The notes: generated by a model from the letters alone, not told the origin. Positions 52,200 to 61,961 are shown, numbered from the stretch's first letter. The stretch: DNA of 64,000 nucleotides from an uncultured Alistipes sp. (GCA_938014215.1 CALLRW010000006.1:124001-188000), one strand, 5' to 3'. Numbers and translations: made by a program.

Positions 52200-53600
52200 T
52201 CACTGCCCGGCCTTGACCAGTCCGCGTTCGGCCGCCAGGCGCTCCATCAGTCCGTAGGCCGCCTCGTATTCGTTCGGGATCTCGCCGTCGAGAATCGCAT
52301 TCTTGATCACCTCCTTGATCTCGCCAATCACCCGGCAGGGGCCGATGCCGTAGGTCTGCATGATGATCTCGCCCGTGATCGGCGGCTGGAAGTTGCGGAT
52401 CCGGTCGCGCTCCTCGAGATCCTTCATCTTGCGGCGCACCAGTTCGAAATTGGCCAGATAGCGCTTCACCTTGGCGTCGATGCCCGAGGTGATGTCGGCC
52501 TCGCAGAGCGTCATCAGCGACTCGACGTCGTCGCCCGCCTCGAAGAGAAGCCGCCGCACGGCCGAATCGGTCACCAGATCCTCCGAGAGGATGATCGGAC
52601 GCAGGTGGAGGAAGACGAGCTTCTGCACGAACTTCATGTGCTCGTTGAGCGGCAGCTTCAGCCGCCGGAAGATCTCCGGCACCATCTTCGAGCCGACCAC
52701 CTCGTGGCCGTGGAAGGTCCACCCCACGCGCGGATCGTAGGCCTTGGTCAGCGGTTTGCCGATGTCGTGGAGGATCGCCGCCCAGCGCAGCCACAGGTCG
52801 TCCGAACGCCGCGCCACGTTGTCCAGCACCTTCAGCGTATGGTAGAAGTTGTCCTTGTGGGCATGTTTGCCGCGGCGCTCGACCCCCTTGAGGTTCTGCA
52901 TCTCGGGGAAGATCAGCTTCAGCAGCCCCGTCATCTCGAGCAGTTCGAAGCCCATCGACGGCACGGGCGAGGCAACGATCTTGTTCAACTCGACGATGAT
53001 CCGTTCGCGCGAGACGATGCGGATCCGTTCGGCGTTGCGCGCAATGGCGTCGAAGGTCTCCTCCTCGATCGTGAAGCCCAGCTGCGTGGCGAATCGCACG
53101 GCCCGCATCATCCGCAGCGGATCGTCCGAGAAGGTGATATCCGGATCGCACGGCGTGCGGATGATGCAGTCCTCCAGGTCGGACATGCCGTCGAACGGAT
53201 CGACCAGCTCGCCGAACGTCGCCGCATTGAGCGACCAGGCCATGGCGTTGATCGTGAAGTCGCGCCGCCGCTGATCGTCCTCGAGCGTGCCGGGCGAGAC
53301 CTCCGGTTTGCGCGAGTCGCGCGTATAGGACTCCTTGCGGGCCCCGACGAATTCGACCTCGATGCCGTGGGCGCGGACCATGGCCGTGCCGAAGGTCTTG
53401 AAGACCGAGACTTTCGTATGCAGCTCGCGGCCCAGCGCCTCGGCCAGCGCGATGCCGCTGCCGACGACCACCACGTCGATGTCCGTCGAGGGGCGTCGCA
53501 GATAGTAGTCCCGCACGTAGCCCCCGACGACGAAGGCCCGTACCCCCTGCTCGTCGGCAAGGCGCGAGATTTGTCGGAATATCGGATTCGAAAGCGGCAC
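52200..53600 (-). CDS. cca: CCA tRNA nucleotidyltransferase with HD domain
   Basis: The 466-residue protein has the class II nucleotidyltransferase head: FVVGGYVRDYYLRRPSTDIDVVVVG with catalytic Asp40 and Asp42, then RRRDFTINAMAWSL and the RNA-binding neck (DDPLRMMRAVRFATQLGF). An HD domain follows (WAAILHDIGKP, His278-Asp279). It adds or repairs the CCA end of tRNA. The HD domain may give phosphatase or phosphodiesterase activity as in E. coli. Third gene of the - strand pdxJ operon, 4 bases after the esterase gene. Confidence 0.95.
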   Translation of the reverse strand: MPLSNPIFRQISRLADEQGVRAFVVGGYVRDYYLRRPSTDIDVVVVGSGIALAEALGRELHTKVSVFKTFGTAMVRAHGIEVEFVGARKESYTRDSRKPEVSPGTLEDDQRRRDFTINAMAWSLNAATFGELVDPFDGMSDLEDCIIRTPCDPDITFSDDPLRMMRAVRFATQLGFTIEEETFDAIARNAERIRIVSRERIIVELNKIVASPVPSMGFELLEMTGLLKLIFPEMQNLKGVERRGKHAHKDNFYHTLKVLDNVARRSDDLWLRWAAILHDIGKPLTKAYDPRVGWTFHGHEVVGSKMVPEIFRRLKLPLNEHMKFVQKLVFLHLRPIILSEDLVTDSAVRRLLFEAGDDVESLMTLCEADITSGIDAKVKRYLANFELVRRKMKDLEERDRIRNFQPPITGEIIMQTYGIGPCRVIGEIKEVIKNAILDGEIPNEYEAAYGLMERLAAERGLVKAGQ

Positions 53601-53604
53601 GCGG

Positions 53605-54252
53605 TTACTTTACATGGATTTTGATCGCATCCCGCCACACCAGGTATCCCTGGCCCGTCAGGTGCAGACCGTCGTTCGTATAACGTTTGTCGAGTTTACC
53701 GTCGTGGTCGGCCAGCGCCCCCCAGACGTTGAGATAGGTGACCCCCTTCTCGTCGCACAGCGCCTCGAGCATCTTGTTCGTCGGGACGATCAGCCGGGCA
53801 TGCTCATAGTGGCCGCGGTACTTCGTGAAGTCCTCGCCGTTGACGGGCAGGATGCTCTGCACGTAGATCTTCGTCCATTTCGATTCGCTCTGGAAGCGGT
53901 CGATCAGCCGGGCGACGTTGCGCACGATCTCCTCGGGCGAGATTCCGGCGGCCAGGTCGTTCGTGCCGATCATCAGGAAGAGCTTCTTCGGGTGGGCCAC
54001 CAGGATCGAGTCGAGCCGGTCGAGTAGCCAGCCGGAACGGTCGCCGCTGATGCCGCGGTTCTTGACGTGGCGGTTCTGGAACAATTCGGCCCATTCGCAG
54101 CCGTCGGTAATCGAATTGCCCAGAAAGACGATGTCGCTCGAATGGAGCGGCAGCACGTCGAAGAGGCTCCGCCGCTGGTAGTTGTATTCGCTTTGGGCCA
54201 GGGCCGTCCCCGCGACGAGCAGGGCGGTGAAGAGGAGGATCAGGCGTCGCAT
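53605..54252 (-). CDS. SGNH/GDSL-family hydrolase, exported
   Basis: ATG 54252 overlaps the pdxJ stop by one base (TGATG). The 215-residue protein has a signal peptide (about 1-20) and all four SGNH blocks: Ser47 in LGNSITDG, Gly70 in GISGD, Asn98 in GTND, and Asp194/His197 in YTNDGLHLTG. SGNH enzymes are esterases or deacetylases. In Bacteroidota similar proteins act on acetylated sugars or platelet-activating-factor-like esters. The substrate is unknown. It is exported, yet transcribed with the cytoplasmic pdxJ and cca. Confidence 0.92.
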   Translation of the reverse strand: MRRLILLFTALLVAGTALAQSEYNYQRRSLFDVLPLHSSDIVFLGNSITDGCEWAELFQNRHVKNRGISGDRSGWLLDRLDSILVAHPKKLFLMIGTNDLAAGISPEEIVRNVARLIDRFQSESKWTKIYVQSILPVNGEDFTKYRGHYEHARLIVPTNKMLEALCDEKGVTYLNVWGALADHDGKLDKRYTNDGLHLTGQGYLVWRDAIKIHVK

Positions 54253-54974
54253 CACCGTACGTTTTTAAGTTCGCGCAGATAGAGCTCCACCGTATTTTCC
54301 AGCCCGTAATAGAGGGCATCGCTGATCAGAGCGTGGCCGATCGAGACCTCGTCGGTCCAGGGAATGCGCTCGACGTAGTAGCGCAGATTCTCGAGCGAGA
54401 GGTCGTGTCCGGCGTTGAGTCCGAGCCCCTGCCGGCGGGCCTCCTCGGCGGCCGCCACATAGGGGGCCACGGCCCGGTCGGCCCCGTGGGGATATTCGCG
54501 GGCAAAGGCCTCGGTATAGAGTTCGACACGGTCGGCACCGCACGCCGCGGCACCGGCCACCATCGCCGGATCGGGGTCGACGAAGATCGAGACGCGGATG
54601 CCTCGTTCATGGAAACGGGCCGTCACCGCGGTCAGGAACTCACGGTTGGCCAGCGTGTTCCATCCGGCATTCGACGTGAGGGCGTCGGGAGCGTCGGGGA
54701 CCAGCGTCACCTGGGCCGGCGCCACCTCCATCACCAGATCGACAAACGACGGAATGGGATTGCCTTCGATATTGAGTTCGGTGGTCAGTTCGCGCTTCAG
54801 GCCGCGCACGTCGTCGTAGCGGATATGCCGCCCGTCGGGACGCGGATGGACCGTGATACCGTCGGCTCCGAAGCGCTCGATGTTGCGCGCCGCCAGCAGC
54901 ACGTCGGGAAGATTGCCGCCCCGCGAATTGCGGATCAGGGCAATCTTGTTGATGTTCACACTCAACTTTGTCAT
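54252..54974 (-). CDS. pdxJ: Pyridoxine 5'-phosphate synthase
   Basis: ATG 54974 (MTKLSVNINKIALIRN) gives 240 residues; the frame upstream to 55082 lacks family similarity. Motifs: GGNLPDVLLAARNIERFGADGITVHPRPDGRHI, TTELNIEGNP, VTLVPDAPDALTSNAGW, VSIFVDPDP, RVELYTEAFA and LGLNAGHDLSLENL. It condenses 3-amino-2-oxopropyl phosphate with deoxyxylulose 5-phosphate to make vitamin B6. First gene of the operon; no clear - strand -7 box was found upstream. Confidence 0.97.
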   Translation of the reverse strand: MTKLSVNINKIALIRNSRGGNLPDVLLAARNIERFGADGITVHPRPDGRHIRYDDVRGLKRELTTELNIEGNPIPSFVDLVMEVAPAQVTLVPDAPDALTSNAGWNTLANREFLTAVTARFHERGIRVSIFVDPDPAMVAGAAACGADRVELYTEAFAREYPHGADRAVAPYVAAAEEARRQGLGLNAGHDLSLENLRYYVERIPWTDEVSIGHALISDALYYGLENTVELYLRELKNVR

Positions 54975-54983
54975 AATTTTCAA

Positions 54984-54991
54984 TATATTTG
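54984..54991 (+). promoter_or_regulatory. TAnnTTTG box pointing away from pdxJ
   Basis: TATATTTG on the + strand, about 180 bases before nadK. It could be a second, distal nadK promoter. A small leader RNA is an alternative, but no terminator was seen. Confidence 0.35.
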
Positions 54992-55041
54992 CAACATATA
55001 GCGCCAGCCAGGTGCGGGCCAACCCGAAAACTTCGGTTTGA

Positions 55042-55073
55042 TTTGCCGCAGCGCCCGCCTTTTCGTATATTTG
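55042..55073 (+). promoter_or_regulatory. Full -33/-7 promoter for nadK
   Basis: TTTG (55042-55045), a 20-base spacer and TATATTTG (55066-55073). The leader to ATG 55174 is about 95 bases, with no strong structure seen. Confidence 0.75.
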
Positions 55074-55173
55074 CGTCACCATGCCGTGCAGGTACGGGAA
55101 CCGACCCCCGAGAGGGTGGATCCGGAGGCCTTTCCGGCGTGGTAAAGTTACTTATTTTTTCGAAACTCCGCCG

Positions 55174-56052
55174 ATGAAAATCATACTTTTTTCCCGGCCT
55201 CTGGTCGCCCAGACCCCCGACGAGATCCGCCGTCTGTTCGAGGCCGTACGCCACTACGGCTCCGACTACGCGGTCAACGAGGAGTTTGCGCCGCTCGTCG
55301 AGGAGGCCGTCGGCCAACCGCTCCCGCCCGAAAAGATCTATCGCCAGCACGTCGGACAGCAGCCCCCGCAGACCGTCATGGTCTGCTACGGCGGCGACGG
55401 CACCCTGCTCGAAGGGGTGCACCGTCTGTGCGGCGCCCCGATCCCGGTCATGGGGATCAACGCCGGCCACCTCGGATTCCTCACCAGCGCCCCCAAGGCC
55501 GGTCTCGACCAGCTCTTCGAACGCATTGCCGAAGGCGATCTGCAGACCGAACCCCGTTCGCTGCTCCGTGTCGAGGGCGACTTCCAGCAGCAGCCCGACA
55601 CCCATCTGGCCCTCAACGAGTTCACGGTCCAGCGCCAGGGCGCCGGGATGATCTCCGTGGAGACCTACGTCGACGGACAGATGGTGGCCACGTACCACGG
55701 CGACGGCGTCATCGTCTCGACCCCCACCGGTTCGACGGCCTACTCGCTCAGCGCCGGAGGCCCCGTCGTGGCCCCGACGTGCCAGTGTCTCGTCCTCTCG
55801 CCGCTGGCGCCCCACAACCTGACGATGCGTCCGGTGGTGATCCCCGACTCGAGCCGGATCACCCTCCACGTCCAGGCGCGGCGCTCCGAGGCGTTCGTCA
55901 CCCTCGACAACCGTAACTATCCCGTTTCCCACGGCGCTACGTTCTCCGTGCAGCGGGCCGAGGAGACGATTTTTCTCGCCGTACCGCACAATATATCCTT
56001 CTACGACACGTTACGGGATAAGATGATGTGGGGAATCGACATCCGCAGTTAG
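55174..56052 (+). CDS. nadK: NAD kinase
   Basis: ATG 55174 (MKIILFSRPLV) gives 292 residues; the in-frame ATG at 55081 adds a low-quality Arg/Pro-rich stretch. GGDG is at residues 73-76 (MVCYGGDGTLLEG), followed by MGINAGHLGFLTS, LALNEFTVQR, and the second active-site segment DGVIVSTPTGSTAYSLSAGGPV. It phosphorylates NAD to NADP. The gene faces away from the pdxJ operon. Confidence 0.97.
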   Translation: MKIILFSRPLVAQTPDEIRRLFEAVRHYGSDYAVNEEFAPLVEEAVGQPLPPEKIYRQHVGQQPPQTVMVCYGGDGTLLEGVHRLCGAPIPVMGINAGHLGFLTSAPKAGLDQLFERIAEGDLQTEPRSLLRVEGDFQQQPDTHLALNEFTVQRQGAGMISVETYVDGQMVATYHGDGVIVSTPTGSTAYSLSAGGPVVAPTCQCLVLSPLAPHNLTMRPVVIPDSSRITLHVQARRSEAFVTLDNRNYPVSHGATFSVQRAEETIFLAVPHNISFYDTLRDKMMWGIDIRS

Positions 56053-56103
56053 GCCCGATGAATCATTTATCGGATTTTTCCAGCAGTTAACAGATTTTTT
56101 CCC

Positions 56104-56111
56104 TATATTTG
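56104..56111 (+). promoter_or_regulatory. Promoter -7 box directly in front of uppS
   Basis: TATATTTG, a perfect match, ends only 8 bases before ATG 56120, so a transcript from it would be leaderless or nearly so. Co-transcription with nadK (67-base gap) is the alternative. Confidence 0.55.
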
Positions 56112-56119
56112 TGCCCTAT

Positions 56120-56839
<720 letters not shown>

Positions 56840-56849
56840 TGTATCCAAG

Positions 56850-56857
56850 TAAGTTTG
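56850..56857 (+). promoter_or_regulatory. Promoter -7 box for bamA
   Basis: TAAGTTTG, a perfect TAnnTTTG, ends 18 bases before the bamA ATG and begins 10 bases after the uppS stop. bamA may therefore be transcribed apart from uppS. Confidence 0.65.
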
Positions 56858-56875
56858 TTTGACAATAGACTATAG

Positions 56876-59473
56876 ATGAACGATTCCGGTAAGATATTCC
56901 TGGCAGCGGCACTCCTTACGCTCAGCTGCACGAATATATTCGCCCAAGAGCCGAAGAGCGGGACCATAGAGCCTCAGGACTCCACCGCAGAGGCCCGCCC
57001 CGCCTTCCCCGAAGATGCTCCGATGCTCGGCACCGGCGGAGAGCCCAAACGCTACTACATCCGCAAGATCAACGTCCACGGCGTCAAATACCTCAACCCC
57101 GACGTACTGAAATCCTCGGCCGGTCTGATCGAGGGGGACTCGATCTACCTGCCCAGCAACTTCATCGCCAACGCCATCACGCGCTTCTGGAGCCAGCGAT
57201 TCTTCTCCGACGTGAAGATCGGTGCCGAGATCCAGGGCGACAGCCTCGATCTGGAGGTCTTCCTCAAGGAGCGCCCCCGGGTCTACAACTGGGCCTTCCA
57301 GGGCATCTCGAAGGGCAAGCAGAAGGATCTGCTCGAGAAACTCAAGCTCAAGCGGGGCAGCGAACTCTCGGATTACGTCATCGACAAGAACAAGAAACTC
57401 ATCCACGACTACTGGGCCGAAAAGGGATTCCGCAATACGGAGGTCGACGTGCGCATCGACAACGATACGCTGCGTCCGGGCCAGGCCGTCAACGTCACCT
57501 TCCTGATCGACCGCAAGGAGAAGGTCAAGATCGGCGCCATCAACTTCACGGGCAACGACCAGTTCACCGACAAGCGTCTGCGCCGCACCTTCAAGAAGAC
57601 CCACCAGAAGTCGATCAACATCTTCAAGGGCACGAAACTCAACGAGAGCGACTACGCCACGGACAAGGAGCTGCTCATCGACTTCTACAACTCGAAGGGA
57701 TACCGCAACGCCACGATCATCCGCGACTCGATCTACCCGATCAACGAAAAGCGGCTGGGTATCGACATCGAGGTGTCGGAGGGCAACAAATACTACATCC
57801 GCAACGTCTCGTGGGTGGGCAACTCGGTCTACGAAACCGATGACCTGCAGCGCATGTTCGGCGTCAAGAAGGGCGACACGTACGACAAGAAGTCGATGCA
57901 GAAACGCCTCGGTATCGGCAAGGAGACCAACCCCGAGGAGATGTCCGTCTCGTCGCTCTACCAGAACGACGGATACCTCATGTCGCAGATCGAACCCGCC
58001 GAGACGATCATCGCCCCCGACTCGATCGACATCGAGGTGAAGGTCTTCGAGGGCAAGCAGTTCACGATCAACAACGTCGGCATCTCGGGCAACCAGCGCG
58101 TCGACGACGAGGTGATCCGCCGCGAACTCTACACGCGTCCGGGCGAGCTGTACAACCGCTCGCTGCTCATGCAGACCATCCGTACGCTGGGCTCGATGGG
58201 CCACTTCAACGCCGAAACCATCATGCCCGACATCAAACCCGTCTCCAACGAGCTGGTCGACATCAACTGGCCCCTCGAGGAGCAGGCCTCCGACCAGTTC
58301 AACATCGCCGGCGGCTGGGGTTCGGGCACTTTCGTGGGTTCGGTCGGCATCACGCTGAACAACCTCTCGGTGAAGAACTTCTTCAAGAAGGGCGCCTGGC
58401 GTCCCTACCCGATGGGTCAGAACCAGCGGCTCTCGATCTCGGCCCAGACCAACGGTACCTACTACAAGGCCCTCGCCCTGAGCTTCACCGACCCGTGGCT
58501 CGGCGGCAAGAAGCCCAACTCGTTCACCTTCTCGGCCCACATCTCCGAACAGAACAACGCCTACTATGTCTGGCAGACCGCCACGCAGTACTTCCGTACG
58601 TACGGCGTCGCCGCCGGTCTGGGCAAGCGTCTCAACTGGCCCGATCCCTACTTCACCTTCTATGCCGAGGCCAGCTACGAGCGCTACAACCTGAAGAACT
58701 GGACCGGATTCGTCGTCGAGAACGGCAACTCGAACCTGCTGTCGCTCAAACTCGTCTTCGGCCGCAATTCGGTCGACCAGCCGATCTACCCGCGCCGCGG
58801 TTCGGAGTTCAGCGCCTCGGTACAGGCCACGCTCCCCTACTCGCTCTGGGACGGCAAGGACTACCGCGAACTGGAGCGTATCGCCAACAGCTCGAGCTCC
58901 TCTTCGACGGAAAAGGCCATCGCCAACCAGGAGCGCTACCGCTGGGTGGAGTTCCACAAGTGGCAGTTCAAGGCACAGTGGTTCCAGGGATTCCTCAAGA
59001 ACTCGAACCTGGTGCTGATGCTCAAGGCCGAGATGGGTTACCTGGGCAGCTACAACAAACACAAGGTCTCGCCCTTCCAGCGTTTCGAAGTCGGCGGCGA
59101 CGGCATGTCGGGATACAACATCTACGGTATCGACATCATCGCCATGCGTGGTTACGAGGACGGCGCCCTCGACCCGACGAACTTCTACTCGTGCGGCTAC
59201 AACAAGTACACCGCCGAGCTGCGTTACCCGGTGATCCTCAAGCCCTCGTCGCAGATCTACGTGCTGGGATTCCTCGAGGGAGGTAACGCCTTCGACTCGT
59301 GGGAGGAGTTCTCGCCCTTCAAGATCAAGCGTGCGGCCGGTTTCGGCGTGCGACTCTACCTGCCGGTGGTCGGCATGCTCGGCATCGACTGGGGTTACGG
59401 TTTCGACCCCCCCGCCAACTCGACGACCAAGAGCGGCAGCCAGTTCCACTTCGTCCTCGGTCAGCAGTTCTGA
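56876..59473 (+). CDS. bamA: Outer-membrane protein assembly factor BamA
   Basis: The 865-residue protein has a signal peptide (to about IFAQEP), POTRA repeats over about residues 55-480 (INVHGVKYLNPDVL; IGAINFTGNDQFTDKRLRRTF; VSWVGNSVYETDDLQRMF; INNVGISGNQRVDDEVIRREL) and an Omp85 barrel over about 485-865 ending HFVLGQQF with a terminal Phe. It inserts beta-barrel proteins, including the SusC proteins of this window, into the outer membrane. Two Skp-type chaperone genes follow. Confidence 0.96.
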   Translation: MNDSGKIFLAAALLTLSCTNIFAQEPKSGTIEPQDSTAEARPAFPEDAPMLGTGGEPKRYYIRKINVHGVKYLNPDVLKSSAGLIEGDSIYLPSNFIANAITRFWSQRFFSDVKIGAEIQGDSLDLEVFLKERPRVYNWAFQGISKGKQKDLLEKLKLKRGSELSDYVIDKNKKLIHDYWAEKGFRNTEVDVRIDNDTLRPGQAVNVTFLIDRKEKVKIGAINFTGNDQFTDKRLRRTFKKTHQKSINIFKGTKLNESDYATDKELLIDFYNSKGYRNATIIRDSIYPINEKRLGIDIEVSEGNKYYIRNVSWVGNSVYETDDLQRMFGVKKGDTYDKKSMQKRLGIGKETNPEEMSVSSLYQNDGYLMSQIEPAETIIAPDSIDIEVKVFEGKQFTINNVGISGNQRVDDEVIRRELYTRPGELYNRSLLMQTIRTLGSMGHFNAETIMPDIKPVSNELVDINWPLEEQASDQFNIAGGWGSGTFVGSVGITLNNLSVKNFFKKGAWRPYPMGQNQRLSISAQTNGTYYKALALSFTDPWLGGKKPNSFTFSAHISEQNNAYYVWQTATQYFRTYGVAAGLGKRLNWPDPYFTFYAEASYERYNLKNWTGFVVENGNSNLLSLKLVFGRNSVDQPIYPRRGSEFSASVQATLPYSLWDGKDYRELERIANSSSSSSTEKAIANQERYRWVEFHKWQFKAQWFQGFLKNSNLVLMLKAEMGYLGSYNKHKVSPFQRFEVGGDGMSGYNIYGIDIIAMRGYEDGALDPTNFYSCGYNKYTAELRYPVILKPSSQIYVLGFLEGGNAFDSWEEFSPFKIKRAAGFGVRLYLPVVGMLGIDWGYGFDPPANSTTKSGSQFHFVLGQQF

Positions 59474-59569
59474 TCGGTGCGACCGCCGCAATAAATCCGC
59501 AAAAAAGGAGTTATATATAGGACAACACCCCCGGGAAACCGGGTTATCGAACACCTAAAATTTCAAACC

Positions 59570-60076
59570 ATGAAACGGCTGATTCTTTTAGCAGCAGCAC
59601 TGCTCACCACGGGAGTCATCTCGGCTCAGAATTACATAATCGTCAACAGCGAGAAGATCTTCAAGTCGGTCGACGCCTACAACGAGGCCATCGAATCGCT
59701 CGATACGCTGGCCAAACAGTATCAGAGCCAGGTCGACGCGCGGTTCGCCGAGGTGGAGACGCTCTACAACACCTACCAGGCTCAGAAGGCTTCGCTCTCG
59801 TCGACGACGCGTCAGGCCCGCGAAAACGAAATTCTCGGCAAGGAGAAGGCCGCACAAGAGTATCAGGAGAGCCTCTTCGGCAAGGAGGGTACGCTGATGA
59901 AGAAGCGTGTCGAACTGATCACGCCGATCCAGAAAGAGGTCTTCGCCGCGATCGAGGCCTACGCGAAGGAGGTAGACGCCGATCTGGTGCTCGACTCGTC
60001 GAACAACCCCACGCTGCTCTACAACAACCCCGCGGTAGAACGGACGCAGCAGATCATCGACCGCCTCAAACAATAA
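59570..60076 (+). CDS. OmpH/Skp-family periplasmic chaperone (first of two)
   Basis: The 168-residue protein has a signal peptide (cut after VISAQ), then NYIIVNSEKIFKSVDAYNEAI, a long helical hairpin (about 45-115) and LITPIQKEVFAAIEAYAKEVDADLVLDSS at the end, the OmpH/Skp pattern. Skp trimers hold unfolded outer-membrane proteins and hand them to BamA. It lies 96 bases after bamA and 31 bases before a second copy. Confidence 0.93.
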   Translation: MKRLILLAAALLTTGVISAQNYIIVNSEKIFKSVDAYNEAIESLDTLAKQYQSQVDARFAEVETLYNTYQAQKASLSSTTRQARENEILGKEKAAQEYQESLFGKEGTLMKKRVELITPIQKEVFAAIEAYAKEVDADLVLDSSNNPTLLYNNPAVERTQQIIDRLKQ

Positions 60077-60107
60077 ATCCGACATCAAAACATTAACGAA
60101 TAAATCT

Positions 60108-60653
60108 ATGAAAAAAGCTATCAAATTAACCCTTGCAGTCGTACTGTTGATGGGTTCCACGTCGCTCTTCGCCCAGAAATTCGGACGCATCAACACCCAG
60201 GAGATCATCATGGCGATGCCCGAAACGAAGACCATGCAGACCAACATGGAGGCTTATGCCAAGGAGCTCCAGGACAACATCGAGACGATGAACGTCGAGT
60301 TCAACACCAAGTTGCAGGACTACCAGAAGAACTACAATACGCTCAACGACATGGCCAAGGAGATGAAGGAGAAGGATCTGAGCGATCTGCAGGCCCGCAT
60401 CCGCGAATTTCAGGAGCGCGCCCAGCAGGAGTACCAGAAGAAGCAGAACGAACTCCTCGCCCCGATCGTCGAGAAGGCCAAGAACGCCATCGACAAGATC
60501 GCAGCCGCCGGCGGCTACATGTTCGTCTTCGACACCTCGACGGGTTCGCTGGCCTACTTCGACGAGGCAACGCTGACGGATCTGGCTCCCGAGGTGAAGA
60601 AGGAGCTCGGCATCACCGATGCCCCCGCCGCCGCAACGCCGGCTGCCGAATAG
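60108..60653 (+). CDS. OmpH/Skp-family periplasmic chaperone (second of two)
   Basis: The 181-residue protein has a signal peptide (MKKAIKLTLAVVLLMGSTSLFAQ), FGRINTQEIIMAMPETKTMQTNMEAY, a charged helical arm (about 45-120) and IVEKAKNAIDKIAAAGGYMFVFDTS. A short Ala/Pro tail (APAAATPAAE) is extra. It differs enough from the first copy that the two may form distinct or mixed trimers. No terminator was seen after it. Confidence 0.95.
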   Translation: MKKAIKLTLAVVLLMGSTSLFAQKFGRINTQEIIMAMPETKTMQTNMEAYAKELQDNIETMNVEFNTKLQDYQKNYNTLNDMAKEMKEKDLSDLQARIREFQERAQQEYQKKQNELLAPIVEKAKNAIDKIAAAGGYMFVFDTSTGSLAYFDEATLTDLAPEVKKELGITDAPAAATPAAE

Positions 60654-60804
60654 GACAACCGTCGGAATTGAACCAATGCAACAGGCGCCGCCCCCGAAAA
60701 GGAGTTTGAAGTGTTCGATAGGTCCGGAGGATAGACTATTTTCTGACCTTTTTCGTTATAACAGCATAACTATTTTATTTCGAACACCTCAACACGAAGA
60801 GTTT

Positions 60805-61716
60805 ATGAACAGAGAGATTGCAGAAGCCCCGATCACCCGCTTTACACTTCAGGAGCTGGTCGCCATGGCCGGAGGTGAAAATCGTCCGGGCCTGATGGGC
60901 GAGTGTATTGCCGCCAGCACGGAATCGCGCATGGAGACCTTCCGCTTCCCGTGCCGCATCAATGCCTTCATCATCGGCGTGGGGACCGAAGGAGAGTCCA
61001 CCGGACTGGTCAACCTGCAGGAGTTCCGCATCAAAAAGAATACCATGTTCATCTACGCGCCGAACAGTATCCTGCAGGCACAGTCGGTCGAAGGGCTCAA
61101 GGTCCACAACATCGCCATAACGCCCGACTTCATGAAGCGGATCAACATCGATACGAAACATCTGTTGCCGCTGATTCTGCAGTTTTCCGCCTTTCCGTGT
61201 CTGGAGATCTCGCCCGAAGAGAGCCAGGCACTGCGCAACTTCATTGCACTGATCGAACAGGAGAGCCTGAACCGCGAAAGCGAATTCTCGGCCGAGATCC
61301 TCGGAGGGCTGATTGCCGGAACCATCTACAAGGTCGGCGAGATCCTGCAGCACTACCTCTCGGAGCACCCCGAACTCGAAAATCCGACCCACAACCGGGC
61401 CAAGGAGTACTTCACCCAGTTCACCCAGCTGCTGAGCGAACACTACAAACGCGAGCGAAGCGTTGGTTTCTACGCCAAGCAGCTGTGCATCACGCCGAAG
61501 TACCTCACCACACTGATCAAGCGCGTGAGCGGGAAGTCCGTTTCGGAGTGGATCGACAACTTCGTGATTCTCGAGGCCAAGACGCAGCTCAAGTATTCGA
61601 ACATGAGCGTGCAGGAAATCGCCTACTACCTGAACTTCCCGAATCAATCCTTCTTCGGCAGCTACTTCAAGCGCAATACGGGCATGTCGCCGTCGCAGTA
61701 CAAGGCCCAGCAATAG
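60805..61716 (+). CDS. AraC-family transcriptional regulator
   Basis: ATG 60805 (MNREIAEAPITRFTLQEL) gives 303 residues; the longer frame from 60619 overlaps skp and is a shadow. The N-terminal domain (about 1-190) is cupin-like ligand-binding in type. The C-terminal AraC helix-turn-helix pair is clear: SVGFYAKQLCITPKYLTTLIKRVSGKSV, then SVQEIAYYLNFPNQSFFGSYFKRNTGMSPSQYK. Targets and ligand are unknown. The 150 bases upstream hold no clear TAnnTTTG box. Confidence 0.92.
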   Translation: MNREIAEAPITRFTLQELVAMAGGENRPGLMGECIAASTESRMETFRFPCRINAFIIGVGTEGESTGLVNLQEFRIKKNTMFIYAPNSILQAQSVEGLKVHNIAITPDFMKRINIDTKHLLPLILQFSAFPCLEISPEESQALRNFIALIEQESLNRESEFSAEILGGLIAGTIYKVGEILQHYLSEHPELENPTHNRAKEYFTQFTQLLSEHYKRERSVGFYAKQLCITPKYLTTLIKRVSGKSVSEWIDNFVILEAKTQLKYSNMSVQEIAYYLNFPNQSFFGSYFKRNTGMSPSQYKAQQ

Positions 61717-61730
61717 GCCGAGGAACAGGA

Positions 61731-61830
61731 CGAGACAGAACGAGACAGAACGAGACAGGACGAGACAGGACGAGACAGGACGAAACAGGACGAAACGGGA
61801 CGAAACGGGACGAGATAGGACGAGACAGGA
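61731..61830. repeat. Tandem repeat, ten 10-bp units
   Basis: Ten consecutive 10-bp units of consensus CGAGACAGGA, each differing by at most three bases; a degenerate unit precedes at 61721. It begins 14 bases after the stop of the AraC-type gene and lies 66 bases before the terminator at 61897. The period is close to one helix turn. Confidence 0.95.
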
Positions 61831-61896
61831 CAGGAGGGAGGGTTCCCCCACCGTCCGGCGGTCAGGAATCGACATGTTTGGAACCGTTTTTTACAG

Positions 61897-61925
61897 GCGG
61901 GCGATGGTTTAATCGCCCGCTTTTT
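61897..61925 (+). terminator. Rho-independent terminator or attenuator in front of the tamB-like gene
   Basis: GCGGGCGAT pairs with ATCGCCCGC around a 6-nt loop, followed directly by five T. It lies 180 bases after the regulator gene and 36 bases before the GTG start of the tamB-like gene. Confidence 0.85.
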
Positions 61926-61961
61926 GTACCTTGCAATGAAATTCCGGACCGACGTCAGATC

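Noticed and set aside
59530..59543. Small GAAA-tetraloop hairpin before the first skp gene
   Set aside because: A 5-bp stem is too short to claim a function or a terminator.
56870..59554. 894-codon - strand ORF opposite bamA
   Set aside because: Antisense shadow; valine- and aspartate-rich translation with no signal or domain.
61731..61830. CRISPR array
   Set aside because: Units are 10 bp and directly adjacent, with no unique spacers and no cas genes.
61722..61875. Repeated peptide of the type V-L-S-R-P-V-S-S in - strand frames
   Set aside because: It is only the translation of the 10-bp tandem repeat in frames without any other coding feature.
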